Source: Rhizobium aethiopicum
GTDB lineage: Bacteria > Pseudomonadota > Alphaproteobacteria > Rhizobiales > Rhizobiaceae
DNA: 64,000 nt
Direction of reading: 5' to 3'
Assembly: GCF_900094625.1 (NCBI RefSeq)
Contig: NZ_FMAJ01000012.1
Coordinates: forward strand, 1-64,000
The notes beneath the pieces are model-generated. The model had not been told where the DNA came from and searched no databases. It was given only the letters and a program-made list of their open reading frames with translations. Positions 17,620 to 26,612 of the stretch are shown here, one piece after another (within the stretch, counting starts at the first letter, position 1; every line of letters starts with the position of its first letter). The position numbers and the translations under genes were made by a program.

Positions 17620-19083
17620 TCAGCAAGCTCCCTTCCCTTTCAGAACCGCTGGAATTGTGCTGAGAAGGATGTGCCAGTCGAACCATAGGGATCGGTTGTC
17701 GATGTAGAACTCGTCGAGTTGCTGCTGCAGCTCGAGATCCGCATTGCTTCGTTCGGATATCTGCCAAAGGCCCGTCAGCCCCGGCGTTACCGACCGCCGC
17801 TTGTCACGAAATTCGCCGTCCATCGCCGCGAGGTGATACTCCGGAAAGGGGCGCGGTCCGACGAAGGCCATCTCTCCTGCAATGATGTTCACCAGCTGTG
17901 GGAGTTCGTCGAAACTCGACGAGCGAAGGAGATGCCCGATCACCGGCAGGACGCGCGGGTCATGCCTGAGCTTGAAGTGTTTCGACCACTCGGCTTGTAT
18001 GGCCGGGTTGTCTCGGAACAAGGCTTCGAGGCGCTGTTCCGCATCTCTGTACATCGTTCTCAGTTTCAGGACGTGCACCGGCTTGCCGGACAAACCTTCC
18101 CTGGTATGCCTGAAGAAAACCGGCCCGGGATCGATGGCATAGATCGCGGCGGCAGCAATCAGAATGAAGGGTGTAAGCACCAGTGTGGCAGGGATGGCGA
18201 TTGCGAGATCGAGGACCCGACGAACCAGGTTCGAGTTTGCCGATCTCCCGCCGATGGCCAAGCGAATACCGATCTCTCCGCCGACGTCCGCAGGCCGCAG
18301 GCCAGTTATCTTGAGATTCGGCGTGTCGGAGAGAAGGATGACTTCGGCGAACTGTCGACGCATCGTTGCCAGCTCGGCGATCAGCGAGCCCGTATCATCA
18401 GCGATCAAGGCAATCGACGGCTCGTTGTGAGGTGATCTTTCCGACATATCGGGGGAGGAGAATTCCGGCCGAATGCCATACTGCCAATGGTCCGTGAAAT
18501 GGGCCATGATCGCGGGGATACGATTGCAGGCTCCGATGATCACCGCCCGCTCTCCCCAGATTCCAAGCCTCCAGGACAGTCCTCGTGCGGCCATACGCAT
18601 GACGGGTTGAACAATCAATCCGAGACCAAGGAAGCCAAGGATGGGAAGCAGCAGTCGCGTGCCTTCCGGGAGAAGGATGGCTCCAAGCGCTGCGATGACC
18701 GCTACCTTGAAGGATGCGGTGGTGCGGCGGCGCAGATGTTCGTGATCGTGAAGCCGATATCCGGGGTAGAGCGCGCTTGATGCATAAAGAACGATCGCTG
18801 CCAATGCTGCGAGAGCGAAAGCGCGCTCCGGCATCATATTCTCCGAACCGTGCGGAAGAACCGGCAGAAGAAGAAAATAGGATATGAGATAACTCGCGAT
18901 GTCGCCGCCAACCAGGAATGACGACGTAACAAGCCGAGGCAACCTGCGCCGCAATGGAACCGGTATATTCAGCCCTGCCGGCTTGTTGAATTCGGCAATC
19001 GGCGTGGGGTTTGCCACTGATGGGACGGAGTTTGCCGCCTTCCGCAGGCCGGACGTGATTGCTGACGACGCAAATAAGGACAT
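17620..19083 (-). CDS. Initiating polyprenyl-phosphate hexose-1-phosphate transferase (WbaP/ExoY family)
   Basis: The 487-residue protein has four or five N-terminal membrane segments (~30-180), a central cytoplasmic region, and a C-terminal bacterial sugar transferase domain (~290-487). That domain holds the membrane helix ending in PFILIAAAAIYAIDPGPVFF, then REGLSGKPVHVLKLRTM, the DELPQLVNI motif, FVGPRPFPEYH and PGLTGLWQIS. It transfers a sugar-1-phosphate from a UDP-sugar to undecaprenyl phosphate, starting each repeat unit. ATG 19083 has AAAGG about 10 bases upstream and follows the GT26 stop by 7 bases; an earlier start 48 bases upstream would overlap GT26. It is the only initiating enzyme in the locus. 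The first sugar is probably Glc or Gal but this is not shown. Confidence 0.88.
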   Translation of the reverse strand: MSLFASSAITSGLRKAANSVPSVANPTPIAEFNKPAGLNIPVPLRRRLPRLVTSSFLVGGDIASYLISYFLLLPVLPHGSENMMPERAFALAALAAIVLYASSALYPGYRLHDHEHLRRRTTASFKVAVIAALGAILLPEGTRLLLPILGFLGLGLIVQPVMRMAARGLSWRLGIWGERAVIIGACNRIPAIMAHFTDHWQYGIRPEFSSPDMSERSPHNEPSIALIADDTGSLIAELATMRRQFAEVILLSDTPNLKITGLRPADVGGEIGIRLAIGGRSANSNLVRRVLDLAIAIPATLVLTPFILIAAAAIYAIDPGPVFFRHTREGLSGKPVHVLKLRTMYRDAEQRLEALFRDNPAIQAEWSKHFKLRHDPRVLPVIGHLLRSSSFDELPQLVNIIAGEMAFVGPRPFPEYHLAAMDGEFRDKRRSVTPGLTGLWQISERSNADLELQQQLDEFYIDNRSLWFDWHILLSTIPAVLKGKGAC

Positions 19084-19090
19084 GATCGCT

Positions 19091-19957
19091 TCACACCTTT
19101 GCGGCTGCTGTTTTTGGCGCGCTCGATCCAAAAACCTCGTCTTCGATCGGAAACTTCCGAAGCCCCAGTCTCTGGAATGCTGTCAGTGAGATGAAGGTCG
19201 GCACGACAAGCGCGTAGCGCCGCCACAGCCGTCGCGGCTCGCATAAAAGCCGAAACGCCCATTCGAAGCCGCTTCTTTGAATTATCCTCGGAGCCTGCCG
19301 CTTGAGGCCGGCGTGAAAATCGAATGCAGCTCCGACACCGATGAGCATCGAAGCTTCCAGACGATCGCGCATGCGCGCCATCCAGAGCTCCTGCTTGGGG
19401 CTGCTGAGACCGACCCAAATAATATCCGCGCCTGACCGATTGATCCGATCTGCGACATCCGCTTCCTCTTGCAGCGACAGTTTATGAAAAGGCGGCGCAT
19501 AGGTACCGACGATCTGTGCTTGCGGAAACCGTGCGAGAAGGCGCGCCTGCAACCGCTCCAGCGTCTCGGCTGTTGCGCCATAGAGGAAGTGGCGCAAACC
19601 TTGGGATACGCCAGCCTCGAAAACACATAGCATCAGGTCAGGTCCGTAGACCCTGTCGCTCTCCGAATGGCCGGCACGCTTCAATGCCCATACCAACGGC
19701 ATGCCGTCGGGAGTCACGAGAAATGCCCGGTTATGTATCGACCGGAGCTCCGGATCATCTTGACACCGCACGACGCCGTGTGCGTCGCGAACACACACAT
19801 ATTCCTTCCTGCCGTCTTCGATGGCTTTTTGAATAAAACCGGTTGCGCTTTTAAGATTAACTGCCGAGATGCGAACACCAAGGACGTTAGTCCATTTCAA
19901 GGAGTCCTTTGGATTAGGAACTGAATTTGGGCTTCCGTCTGCTTGTTGCTTTCTCAT
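19091..19957 (-). CDS. WecG/TagA/CpsF-family glycosyltransferase (GT26)
   Basis: The 288-residue protein carries the GT26 signatures: LGVRISAVNLKSA near the start, VTPDGMPLVWALK (catalytic aspartate in TPDG), RVYGPDLM, FLYGATAETLERL, and DIIWVGLSSPKQELWM followed by GVGAAFDFHAGLKRQAPR. GT26 enzymes add the second sugar to a polyprenyl-linked first sugar at the inner membrane; known members add ManNAc, ManNAcA or glucose-type residues. It is immediately upstream of the initiating transferase, matching a step-1/step-2 pairing. It is the first gene after a 524-base gap, so a promoter is likely there. Confidence 0.88.
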   Translation of the reverse strand: MRKQQADGSPNSVPNPKDSLKWTNVLGVRISAVNLKSATGFIQKAIEDGRKEYVCVRDAHGVVRCQDDPELRSIHNRAFLVTPDGMPLVWALKRAGHSESDRVYGPDLMLCVFEAGVSQGLRHFLYGATAETLERLQARLLARFPQAQIVGTYAPPFHKLSLQEEADVADRINRSGADIIWVGLSSPKQELWMARMRDRLEASMLIGVGAAFDFHAGLKRQAPRIIQRSGFEWAFRLLCEPRRLWRRYALVVPTFISLTAFQRLGLRKFPIEDEVFGSSAPKTAAAKV

Positions 19958-20158
19958 GACCTGTGCTTTCGCAATCTAAACTGTCATCAGAATATGCCTG
20001 CAGCACGGTTGCCTCCATACTTTCCGTTCCAACTATTCGACGTAGAAGAGACTCCATATTTATACGCCCTATGCCGCGATAACTTACAATATTCGAAGTA
20101 AGTCAGCGTACCCCGCGGCTTGCCACATTGCTCTTTTTGATGAGCACCGTCCCGAAAG

Positions 20159-20183
20159 TGCGGTTTGCCCTTGGCAAACCGCA
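20159..20183. repeat. 11-bp perfect hairpin with CTT loop
   Basis: TGCGGTTTGCC at 20159-20169 pairs fully with GGCAAACCGCA at 20173-20183 around a 3-base loop. No T-run follows on either strand. A further short stem, CGCGC...GCGCG, lies about 20 bases to the right. Confidence 0.5.
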
Positions 20184-20449
20184 GAAGATATTCGCTTTCA
20201 CGCGCAATTTAAGCGCGAATAAAGCCGATGGAAGAGAGATGTTGAACTTGAGAGGCGAGATGACTGGCCCGGTTGGCGAGCCTTCAGAGCAGGATCAGGA
20301 CGAAAGCTCGCCTGGCTGCAACCCACCAGGTTTTCGGGCCGGGAATTTGATGCGCGTATGCTTGCGCCCGCGCGTTTCATCCTGGAACCATCTCGCCAAG
20401 GCCATGACGTCACCGATCGCACTGGCGGCAGTGCCGCGGCTGAATACGT

Positions 20450-20465
20450 GATGCCGGCCGGCATC
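20450..20465. repeat. 16-bp perfect palindrome after beta-helix gene
   Basis: GATGCCGGCCGGCATC is self-complementary with no spacer. It lies 17 bases downstream of the beta-helix gene stop and may be part of a transcript end or a protein-binding site. Confidence 0.4.
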
Positions 20466-20481
20466 CGCGTCGCGTTCTTGG

Positions 20482-22611
20482 CTACTCGGTGTGCGACACG
20501 ATGCTGCCTATATCCGCTCCTGCCTTCTGAAGATCGCTCAGACTGCCAAACTCTCCTGATGGCATGATCTCCGGGTTTATCCTGAAGCTCTTGTCGTTCA
20601 GATTGCCGCTGTAGCGGTTACGCGCAAATCGCACGGATCCGGGCTTGTGGTCGGGCGCGTAAACGTATGCAGCGAGCCCATTGCTGTTGTCGACAGACAC
20701 GATATTGTCCTCGATACGATTGGGGCCTGCCCAAGGCGGACGCCACCCCCAGCCCGTACCATCATCGACGCGAAAGGCAGCCCCAGATCCGGCGCTAATG
20801 ACGTTTCCTGTCACCAGATTGCTCCAGCCGCCGTTGATGCCAATCGCCGTTATGTTACCCGAAAGCGTATTTCCTTCGATACGCACGCCGCTGGCCTTGC
20901 CGTCGGTATAAATCGCCCAGCTGATAGGAGACGGCCATTCACTGGTATTCTCATATCCAGGCGGCCAGAACGTTCCATCGGCCCGGTTCATAAGCTGGCC
21001 TGTCCCGGTGACGAGGTTGTAGCGAATGCTGCTGTTCAAAGGATCGGCCTGCTCGCCCATCATCTTGATGGCGCCACCATCTGCCGTGTGCTGATTGGCG
21101 TTGCGGATCACGTTGTGTTCGATGACCGCATCATGAACTGCGTCCTGCGGTCCCCACAGTGAGCCACCGGCGATACCGAACTGTGCCACGTTTTCAATGA
21201 GATTATGAGCAATCCTGACATTATCAGCAGCCTGGAACCATATCCCGGCCGTTTCGAAATAAACCCTACCAATGTCATGGATGTGGTTCGACAGGATTTT
21301 AGCACCGTGGGATTTGAGGAAGGTGCCATAGTTCGTGCCCAGATAAATTCCGTTGCCGGCCACATCTCCAATCACGTTGCCGGCAATCACAACATCTTTG
21401 CTCTCGGAAACATGAATGCCGACGCCGACATTGTCGATGGCGTTGCCGAGCAGCCGGACGCCGTCCGCGTGCTCGAGCCGTATGGCGCCAAAGCCTCTGG
21501 TGTCGGTAGCAAATTTGCCGCTACCTTGCGGATCCCCATCCCGAAAACGGAGCCCCGATATAACCATTCCTCGGGCGCCATCCAGCCTGAAGAATGTCGG
21601 TAGGATGCCGGCGACAGCCGTAGCGCTTGTTGGCAGTCCATCGCTCGGGATGTAGACAAGTTGCTCCTTGGCACCGTCATACCACCACTCCCCGGGAGCA
21701 TCGAGCAGGGCCGCCGCCCCGGTCAGGAAATAGCGGCTGCCTTCCGCGGTGAAGAAATAGGCGGTGCCTTTGGTATTGATGGCGCTGTTCGCGTTGTCGA
21801 TGGAAACCACTGGGAGGGTGTCACTGCCCCATTGGCTGCCGGGGTGAAAGCCACCGACGATATTGGCGACAAGCCCTGCTGCATTTTTCGAGATCGGAAG
21901 ATCGCCGGAATGGAAGCAAAAGCGTGTGTTACCATGCCATATATCGTCGTCTTGCGGGCACTTGGCCGCAAAAAGCCATCCTTTGCGCGGGTCTCCATCG
22001 CGTGGAGCGTTGGGAAAGCGAGCCTGCGTCTGGCGCGCGCCGCCGACGAAAAGGTCGCCCACCTCCCTGCCCGGAGGCAGCTTCAGTGATGCAGTCCAGC
22101 GGCCATCGGCCTGTATCGCCCATTTGCGTACAAGCGGACCGCCGTGCAGGACCGGCGCTTCATTGCATCTCGCCGCGATGACCAGGCCCGCATCGCGAGC
22201 ATCGAACACGACAGGTTCAGCGAGATAGTAATCTCCGTTGCCCATCGCGATCGTGTTTTGGCCGCCTTTCGCACGGGCAGCATCCCGCGCTCTTTCGATG
22301 CTGGCGAAAGGACCGTCGGTACGCTGAGGATTTGCTTTGGGGAGGCGCCCGCTCCAGTCGTCTTTGCCATCAGGAGAAACGTAGAATACTGACCGGGCCG
22401 CGGACGTGTCCGTCAATACCTTGTTCAGAGACGTCCCCTTCAGCTTGCCCGAAAAGATCGCCGGCGACGCTTCCGCGCACGTCGCTTCCCTGACCGCCGA
22501 CTGCAGCCTGTCGGGCGCATCTGCGTCCGAGCTTACGGGTGCCAGGTTGCCCGGCCGGGGAAAGAGCGTCGCAAGCAAGATGCTCAAGATCGGTGCGAAG
22601 CGCCACCTCAT
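20482..22611 (-). CDS. Secreted right-handed beta-helix protein coupled to wzy
   Basis: The 709-residue product has a probable N-terminal signal (APILSILLATLFP). Then comes VFYVSPDGKDDWSGRLP, the entry motif of pectate-lyase-type parallel beta-helices, and a long series of NxI/GI turns (LLGNAIDNVGVGIHV, VVIAGNVIGDVAGNGIYLG, AKILSNHIHDIG, IEHNVIRNANQHTADGGAI). Related proteins include polysaccharide lyases, alginate-type epimerases and hydrolases acting in the periplasm or outside. Its ATG overlaps the wzy stop as ATGA, so the two are translationally coupled. That position suggests it trims, degrades or modifies the polymer being made, as AlgL-type lyases do in other loci. Catalytic residues cannot be assigned by eye, so lyase activity is inference. 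Confidence 0.8.
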   Translation of the reverse strand: MRWRFAPILSILLATLFPRPGNLAPVSSDADAPDRLQSAVREATCAEASPAIFSGKLKGTSLNKVLTDTSAARSVFYVSPDGKDDWSGRLPKANPQRTDGPFASIERARDAARAKGGQNTIAMGNGDYYLAEPVVFDARDAGLVIAARCNEAPVLHGGPLVRKWAIQADGRWTASLKLPPGREVGDLFVGGARQTQARFPNAPRDGDPRKGWLFAAKCPQDDDIWHGNTRFCFHSGDLPISKNAAGLVANIVGGFHPGSQWGSDTLPVVSIDNANSAINTKGTAYFFTAEGSRYFLTGAAALLDAPGEWWYDGAKEQLVYIPSDGLPTSATAVAGILPTFFRLDGARGMVISGLRFRDGDPQGSGKFATDTRGFGAIRLEHADGVRLLGNAIDNVGVGIHVSESKDVVIAGNVIGDVAGNGIYLGTNYGTFLKSHGAKILSNHIHDIGRVYFETAGIWFQAADNVRIAHNLIENVAQFGIAGGSLWGPQDAVHDAVIEHNVIRNANQHTADGGAIKMMGEQADPLNSSIRYNLVTGTGQLMNRADGTFWPPGYENTSEWPSPISWAIYTDGKASGVRIEGNTLSGNITAIGINGGWSNLVTGNVISAGSGAAFRVDDGTGWGWRPPWAGPNRIEDNIVSVDNSNGLAAYVYAPDHKPGSVRFARNRYSGNLNDKSFRINPEIMPSGEFGSLSDLQKAGADIGSIVSHTE

Positions 22612-23930
22612 GAGATTTGCAGCTCCGCCGTTGTGCTGCGTTCCGGTGCCCGCAATTGCGGGCCAGAGGCCGTCGAAACAACAGGCTCGTACAGCGAGAA
22701 CATGATGATGCCCGATATAAACAGAATGAAAATCGCGTCATTCTGGATCAGGAAGATGGTCTCGGTCAGGTTCATCACCAAAATCACGACCGTGAAGACA
22801 TTCAACCAAAGCCAGCCATATTGAGGGTCCCGGCACTGGAGGACCGCCCCTTGGCGTAATGCCTGCAAAAGCATCAGAGCGAACAAAATCATTCCGCTGA
22901 TTCCGAAGCTCAGCAGAGTATCGCGGAACCCGTTATGGGCGTGGGGAGCCATCCACTGGATCTTTGACCAGATGATCCAGGCTTCGGGGTTCGCCTCCGT
23001 CCAAAACGCCTGGTAGCCGAAGCCGAGCAGCAGGTGATCGGCAATCTGACCATCGACCAGCTCCCACAAAGGTACCCGGCCCGTCAAAGTGGCGTCCTTG
23101 CCTAGCGCTTCGAGGAATGGGACCAGGAATTCGTGAAGCAAAAGCAGGAGCCCCGCGGCCATCTGAACAAAAAACAGGATGAAGACGATGCGACTGATGC
23201 CACGGAGTCGCTGCAACACACAGTAGAAGCCGATCAAGCAGTATGCCGAAACCGTCGCGATGATCGCGGTCATCGATCCGGAGCCCACAAGACAAGCCAC
23301 GCCCGCGATCAACAAAAGCAAGGCGGCTCGCCGCATGCCAGGGGTGCGGTCCATTAGAACGGCCGTCGACACCAGTATCATCATGCTGGCGTACCAACCG
23401 AGACTGTTCTTGTGGATGAATATGCCGCGCACCGCGCTATCCATCGGCATGCGAGCGAGACCCGGCGATGCTACGAGCATCAGCAGGCTGAGGACGATAC
23501 ATGTGCCGAAGGTCACAAATGCAAGTCGAAGCAGCTGCCTCGGCGTGAAGCGTATCGCCAATACGTATGCCAGAAGGACCGTAAAGAGCAGGCCGATGGC
23601 GCGCCTGAATGACGTTGAGGGGCCTACCGACCAGAAGACAGACACAAACGGCATGGCGACCATCACAGGGACAAGCCAGTTTCGCTTGAGCGCAGTGAGA
23701 AACTGCGGGAAATGTCGTCCCAGCATCAGCAAGGTAAACCCGTATGAGGGTAGGCTGAGCAGACGCAATATAGACTTGGCATGACCGCTGAGGGCTCCGT
23801 CGGCATCCGCCAAGATCAGCGGGAAGAGCGCACCTGTTTGCAGGAAGAGGCACAAGCCGGCGCCCCAGCACTCTATCGATCGCCAACTGACGGACGGCCC
23901 ATTCGCTACTCCAACCACATACGCCCTCAT
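22608..23930 (-). CDS. Wzy/ExoQ-type polysaccharide polymerase (O-antigen ligase family)
   Basis: The 440-residue protein is strongly hydrophobic with 10-12 membrane segments. It has one large periplasmic loop containing GIFIHKNSLGWYASMM (the HKN motif of ExoQ/Wzy_C proteins) and a second segment with GFGYQAFWTE and PHAHNGFRD. These are hallmarks of the O-antigen ligase/polymerase domain. It would join repeat units on the periplasmic face after flipping. The ATG at 23930 has GAGG about 8 bases upstream. It leads the transcript and is coupled to the beta-helix gene. A WaaL-type ligase reading is possible, but the full Wzx/Wzy context favours polymerase. Confidence 0.85.
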   Translation of the reverse strand: MRAYVVGVANGPSVSWRSIECWGAGLCLFLQTGALFPLILADADGALSGHAKSILRLLSLPSYGFTLLMLGRHFPQFLTALKRNWLVPVMVAMPFVSVFWSVGPSTSFRRAIGLLFTVLLAYVLAIRFTPRQLLRLAFVTFGTCIVLSLLMLVASPGLARMPMDSAVRGIFIHKNSLGWYASMMILVSTAVLMDRTPGMRRAALLLLIAGVACLVGSGSMTAIIATVSAYCLIGFYCVLQRLRGISRIVFILFFVQMAAGLLLLLHEFLVPFLEALGKDATLTGRVPLWELVDGQIADHLLLGFGYQAFWTEANPEAWIIWSKIQWMAPHAHNGFRDTLLSFGISGMILFALMLLQALRQGAVLQCRDPQYGWLWLNVFTVVILVMNLTETIFLIQNDAIFILFISGIIMFSLYEPVVSTASGPQLRAPERSTTAELQIS

Positions 23931-24564
23931 GACCGGCCTCGACTTGCTCAGACGGATGAGAGGCTGTTGATCGCGGCAATTTGGAAAGACATGGGTCCCC
24001 TTTCATAGCTGCGCTGCTTACCAACGAACAATCATCCCGCCACGTCCCCAGTCAACTCACGCAAATGAAGGCAGCGCTAAGCCTAACGCACATACGCACC
24101 GTCCAAGGACGTGGTCCGGGTTAAGCTGACGGTCTACCCCTCCCCCAAAAGGCGGTGCTGGAGCCGACGGCATTGCCCATAAGAGCAGATGTCACCGGTG
24201 AGCAATCACCGGTAGCTTGGCGATGAAGACATACCGCGAAGCACGTCGCGCTGAGCCGCAGTTGCCGGCGAAGCGAGGCAATAATTCTGGCGCAGCTTGC
24301 TGTTGGCAGGTGCCGCTTAGAAGGGTTGGGATTGCTATGGTTCTGCGTCATGGTCCTGGTTTCGTATGCGATATAACGGGAGGGTCGAGCGGCGCGGCGT
24401 TGTCGGCGCTGACCCTGCCAGCTCAAGGCAAAATCCTGACCGAGCATAAAAATGCCTGTCTGCATCTGATCTCTTTCCATCAGTTCGCGCTGCTGAACGC
24501 GCAAGCGTTCGCAACTCCAGCGCACCGACGTGTCGCGCAGCGACGCGTTTGAGAGGGTGGTGTC
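23931..24564. other. Divergent intergenic region, wzy / glycosyltransferase operon
   Basis: This 634-base gap separates the minus-strand wzy gene from the plus-strand glycosyltransferase operon and must contain both promoters. Two copies of TCACCGGT lie at 24192-24199 and 24206-24213, 14 bases apart. Open frames here (for example 24217-24552) have no credible ribosome site or protein-like composition. I see no RNA gene. Confidence 0.6.
24192..24213. promoter_or_regulatory. Tandem TCACCGGT repeats in divergent promoter region
   Basis: TCACCGGT occurs twice, 14 bases start to start, within the divergent wzy/glycosyltransferase control region; each copy contains the palindrome ACCGGT. A regulator-binding site is possible but unproven. 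Confidence 0.3.
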
Positions 24565-25515
24565 ATGGAGCGGCCGACAATCAGCGTCCTTATCAACAAC
24601 TACAACTACGGTTGCTTCGTCGGTCGGGCGATTGACAGCGCCCTGAACCAACAGGCGTCAAATGTCGAGATCATCGTCGTCGACGACGGCTCGAGCGACC
24701 AGTCGCGCTCTGTTCTCGAAGGCTATGACAAGCGGGTGAAACTGCTCTTCCAGGAGAACCGGGGGCAGGCCGCCGCCGTAAATGCTGCTGTGAAGGCAAG
24801 CAGCGGCGACATCCTCTGTTTTCTCGATGCCGATGACTGGTGGGCGCCGGGCAAGCTGCCGGCAACAGCCGCCGCTTTCCATGCGAATCCTCGGGCATCG
24901 CTTGTTTATCACCGGCTTCAGCCAATGCAGACCGATGGCTCGCCCGGCTTCAGGGCGATCCCTCGGACCTTGTGTTCGGGAGATTTGTCGCCGCGGCTTG
25001 CGAGATCGGCCGGCTGGTGGCCCTTCCCCCTGACATCAGCCATCGCTGTAAGACGTAGCGCGTGGGATGCTGCAGGGGATATTCCCGAAGAGTTCCGCAT
25101 TTCGGCCGACGCCTGGCTCGCAGGCATCTATCCATTTCTCGGAGGCGTTGTCGCCTTGCCGGATCCACTCGGGTTCTACCGGATTCACAACAACAACTGG
25201 TATCGGGCAGTCGATGACGCCGCCATGCTGCGAAAGCGGATGGCTCATTGGCAGAGTGTCGTTGACGCTACAAACCGGTTTCTTTCTGCACACAATCTGG
25301 CGGGAAGGCTGCGTCTGGATGATCACTATCCGTACCGGGTCGCCTCAGCCAGGCTGGAGGGCGCCGATATACGCACCCGGTTCAGACTTGCTGTGGAAGG
25401 GCTCCTTTTCGCCGGAGAACCAAACTTGCTGCGGCGTACGCGTGATGCATTGCGCACAGCCCGCGACCTCCCTCGACTTGGTCAGGCTGTTCGCTTGTCG
25501 GAGTCGGCACGATGA
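24565..25515 (+). CDS. Family 2 glycosyltransferase
   Basis: The 316-residue protein is a GT-A fold inverting transferase: ISVLINNYNYGCFVGRAIDS, the VVDDGSSD nucleotide site (~residues 35-42), ENRGQAAAVNAAV, and the metal-binding DADDWW at ~92-97. It transfers a sugar from a nucleotide donor to the lipid-linked repeat in the cytoplasm. ATG 24565 has GAGAGGG 7 bases upstream. It is the first of four coupled plus-strand genes and overlaps the next as ATGA. Donor and linkage are unknown. Confidence 0.88.
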   Translation: MERPTISVLINNYNYGCFVGRAIDSALNQQASNVEIIVVDDGSSDQSRSVLEGYDKRVKLLFQENRGQAAAVNAAVKASSGDILCFLDADDWWAPGKLPATAAAFHANPRASLVYHRLQPMQTDGSPGFRAIPRTLCSGDLSPRLARSAGWWPFPLTSAIAVRRSAWDAAGDIPEEFRISADAWLAGIYPFLGGVVALPDPLGFYRIHNNNWYRAVDDAAMLRKRMAHWQSVVDATNRFLSAHNLAGRLRLDDHYPYRVASARLEGADIRTRFRLAVEGLLFAGEPNLLRRTRDALRTARDLPRLGQAVRLSESAR

Positions 25516-26612
25516 AGGCCCTGATGCTGGTTTCCGAACTCGAAGACTACACCATCTCCTTCGCCAGCGGCGTTGCCCAACATCTGCAAGTCGTCCTTGG
25601 TGTGCCGCGTCGGCGTTACGCCCAGCTTGCTTCCTCCTTCGATCCGGCTGTCGATCTGCACCTTTTAGACTGGCCGCGGCACCGCTCGCTCTCCAACCCT
25701 TGGTTTCTCCACCAACTCACACGTCTCATCCGGCAGGAGCGGCCGGACGTCATTCACCTTCTGAGCAATTCTACGCTCTGGTTGAACTTTGCCGCGCCGT
25801 TCTGGCGCCCGATCCCGCTGGTGACGACCGTCCACGACGTGGAAGTGCATCCCGGCGATTCCGACACCCGCACGCTGCCGGCCTGGGCTCCCGAATTGAT
25901 GGTGCGGCAATCGGGTCATGTCGTCGTCCATGGCGAAGGGCTGAAACGAATGGTCCTAGAGCGATATTCGAAATCGCCTGATCGCGTCCATGTCCTCTCG
26001 CATCCGGCCATCCATCGCTATGCGGAACTTGCTCGGCGGCACAAGTTGGAGCGGCGACACGCAGACGGAACTTTGCGCGTCCTGCTTTTCGGGCGGATTT
26101 TTGCCTACAAGGGATTGGAGCATCTGATCCGTGCCGAGGCGATGCTCAAGGACCTGCTGCCCAATCTACGCATCACGGTAGCAGGCCGCGGCGATGACCC
26201 GTGGGTCTTCCAACCCCTCATGGGGGAAGCCGGCCGCTATGATATTCGCAACCGCTTTATCGAGGATATGGAGGTCGCCCAGCTTTTTCTGGATGCCGAT
26301 GTCGTTGTCCTTCCCTATACGGAAGCCTCTCAAAGCGGTGTACTCAACCTTGCCGCGGCGTTTGGCAAACCGGTTATCGTGACGGATGTCGGCGAATTGC
26401 GAGCCACGGTCCTGCCAAACGGATTGGGGATGGTGGTTCCACCGGGGGATGTGGAACAGCTCGCAAGTGCCATCCGGACACTGGCCGATAACAGCGAACT
26501 CAGAAGCAGCTTCGGGACCAGCGCGCTCGCATGGGCCACAGGCCCGAATTCGCCTGAGCAGGTCGGAAGACAGGCTGCGGCCGTTTATCGCGAGGTGGTC
26601 GGGGCATGCTAA
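25512..26612 (+). CDS. Family 4 glycosyltransferase
   Basis: The 366-residue protein has the two-domain GT-B layout of group 1 transferases. The N-terminal part includes TRLIRQERPDVIHLLSN and VTTVHDVEVHPGD. The C-terminal part has LLFGRIFAYKGLEHLI and the donor-binding region VVLPYTEASQSGVLNLAAAFG (EX7E-like, with the first glutamate in YTEAS), then KPVIVTDVGEL. It overlaps the upstream gene as ATGA and the downstream one at the stop, so all are translationally coupled. Donor and acceptor sugars are unknown. Confidence 0.87.
   Translation: MKALMLVSELEDYTISFASGVAQHLQVVLGVPRRRYAQLASSFDPAVDLHLLDWPRHRSLSNPWFLHQLTRLIRQERPDVIHLLSNSTLWLNFAAPFWRPIPLVTTVHDVEVHPGDSDTRTLPAWAPELMVRQSGHVVVHGEGLKRMVLERYSKSPDRVHVLSHPAIHRYAELARRHKLERRHADGTLRVLLFGRIFAYKGLEHLIRAEAMLKDLLPNLRITVAGRGDDPWVFQPLMGEAGRYDIRNRFIEDMEVAQLFLDADVVVLPYTEASQSGVLNLAAAFGKPVIVTDVGELRATVLPNGLGMVVPPGDVEQLASAIRTLADNSELRSSFGTSALAWATGPNSPEQVGRQAAAVYREVVGAC

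Larger units (their letters stand above)
19958..20481. other. Intergenic region between beta-helix gene and GT26 gene
   Basis: This 524-base gap lies between two minus-strand genes and should hold the end of the wzy/beta-helix transcript and the promoter of the GT26 transcript. It contains a 16-bp perfect palindrome at 20450-20465, a hairpin at 20159-20183, and ACTTAC-N10-GTAAGT at 20082-20103 about 125 bases upstream of the GT26 start. Open frames of about 90-107 codons exist on both strands but lack ribosome sites and protein-like composition. Confidence 0.6.

Noticed and set aside
20128..20464. Small frames on both strands in the GT26/beta-helix gap, possibly a transposase remnant
   Set aside because: I could not recognise any transposase motif or terminal inverted repeats, and neither frame has a ribosome site.
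24121..24651. A 176-codon minus-strand frame in the wzy/glycosyltransferase gap
   Set aside because: It overlaps the start of the glycosyltransferase gene, lacks a ribosome site, and its product has no recognisable feature.
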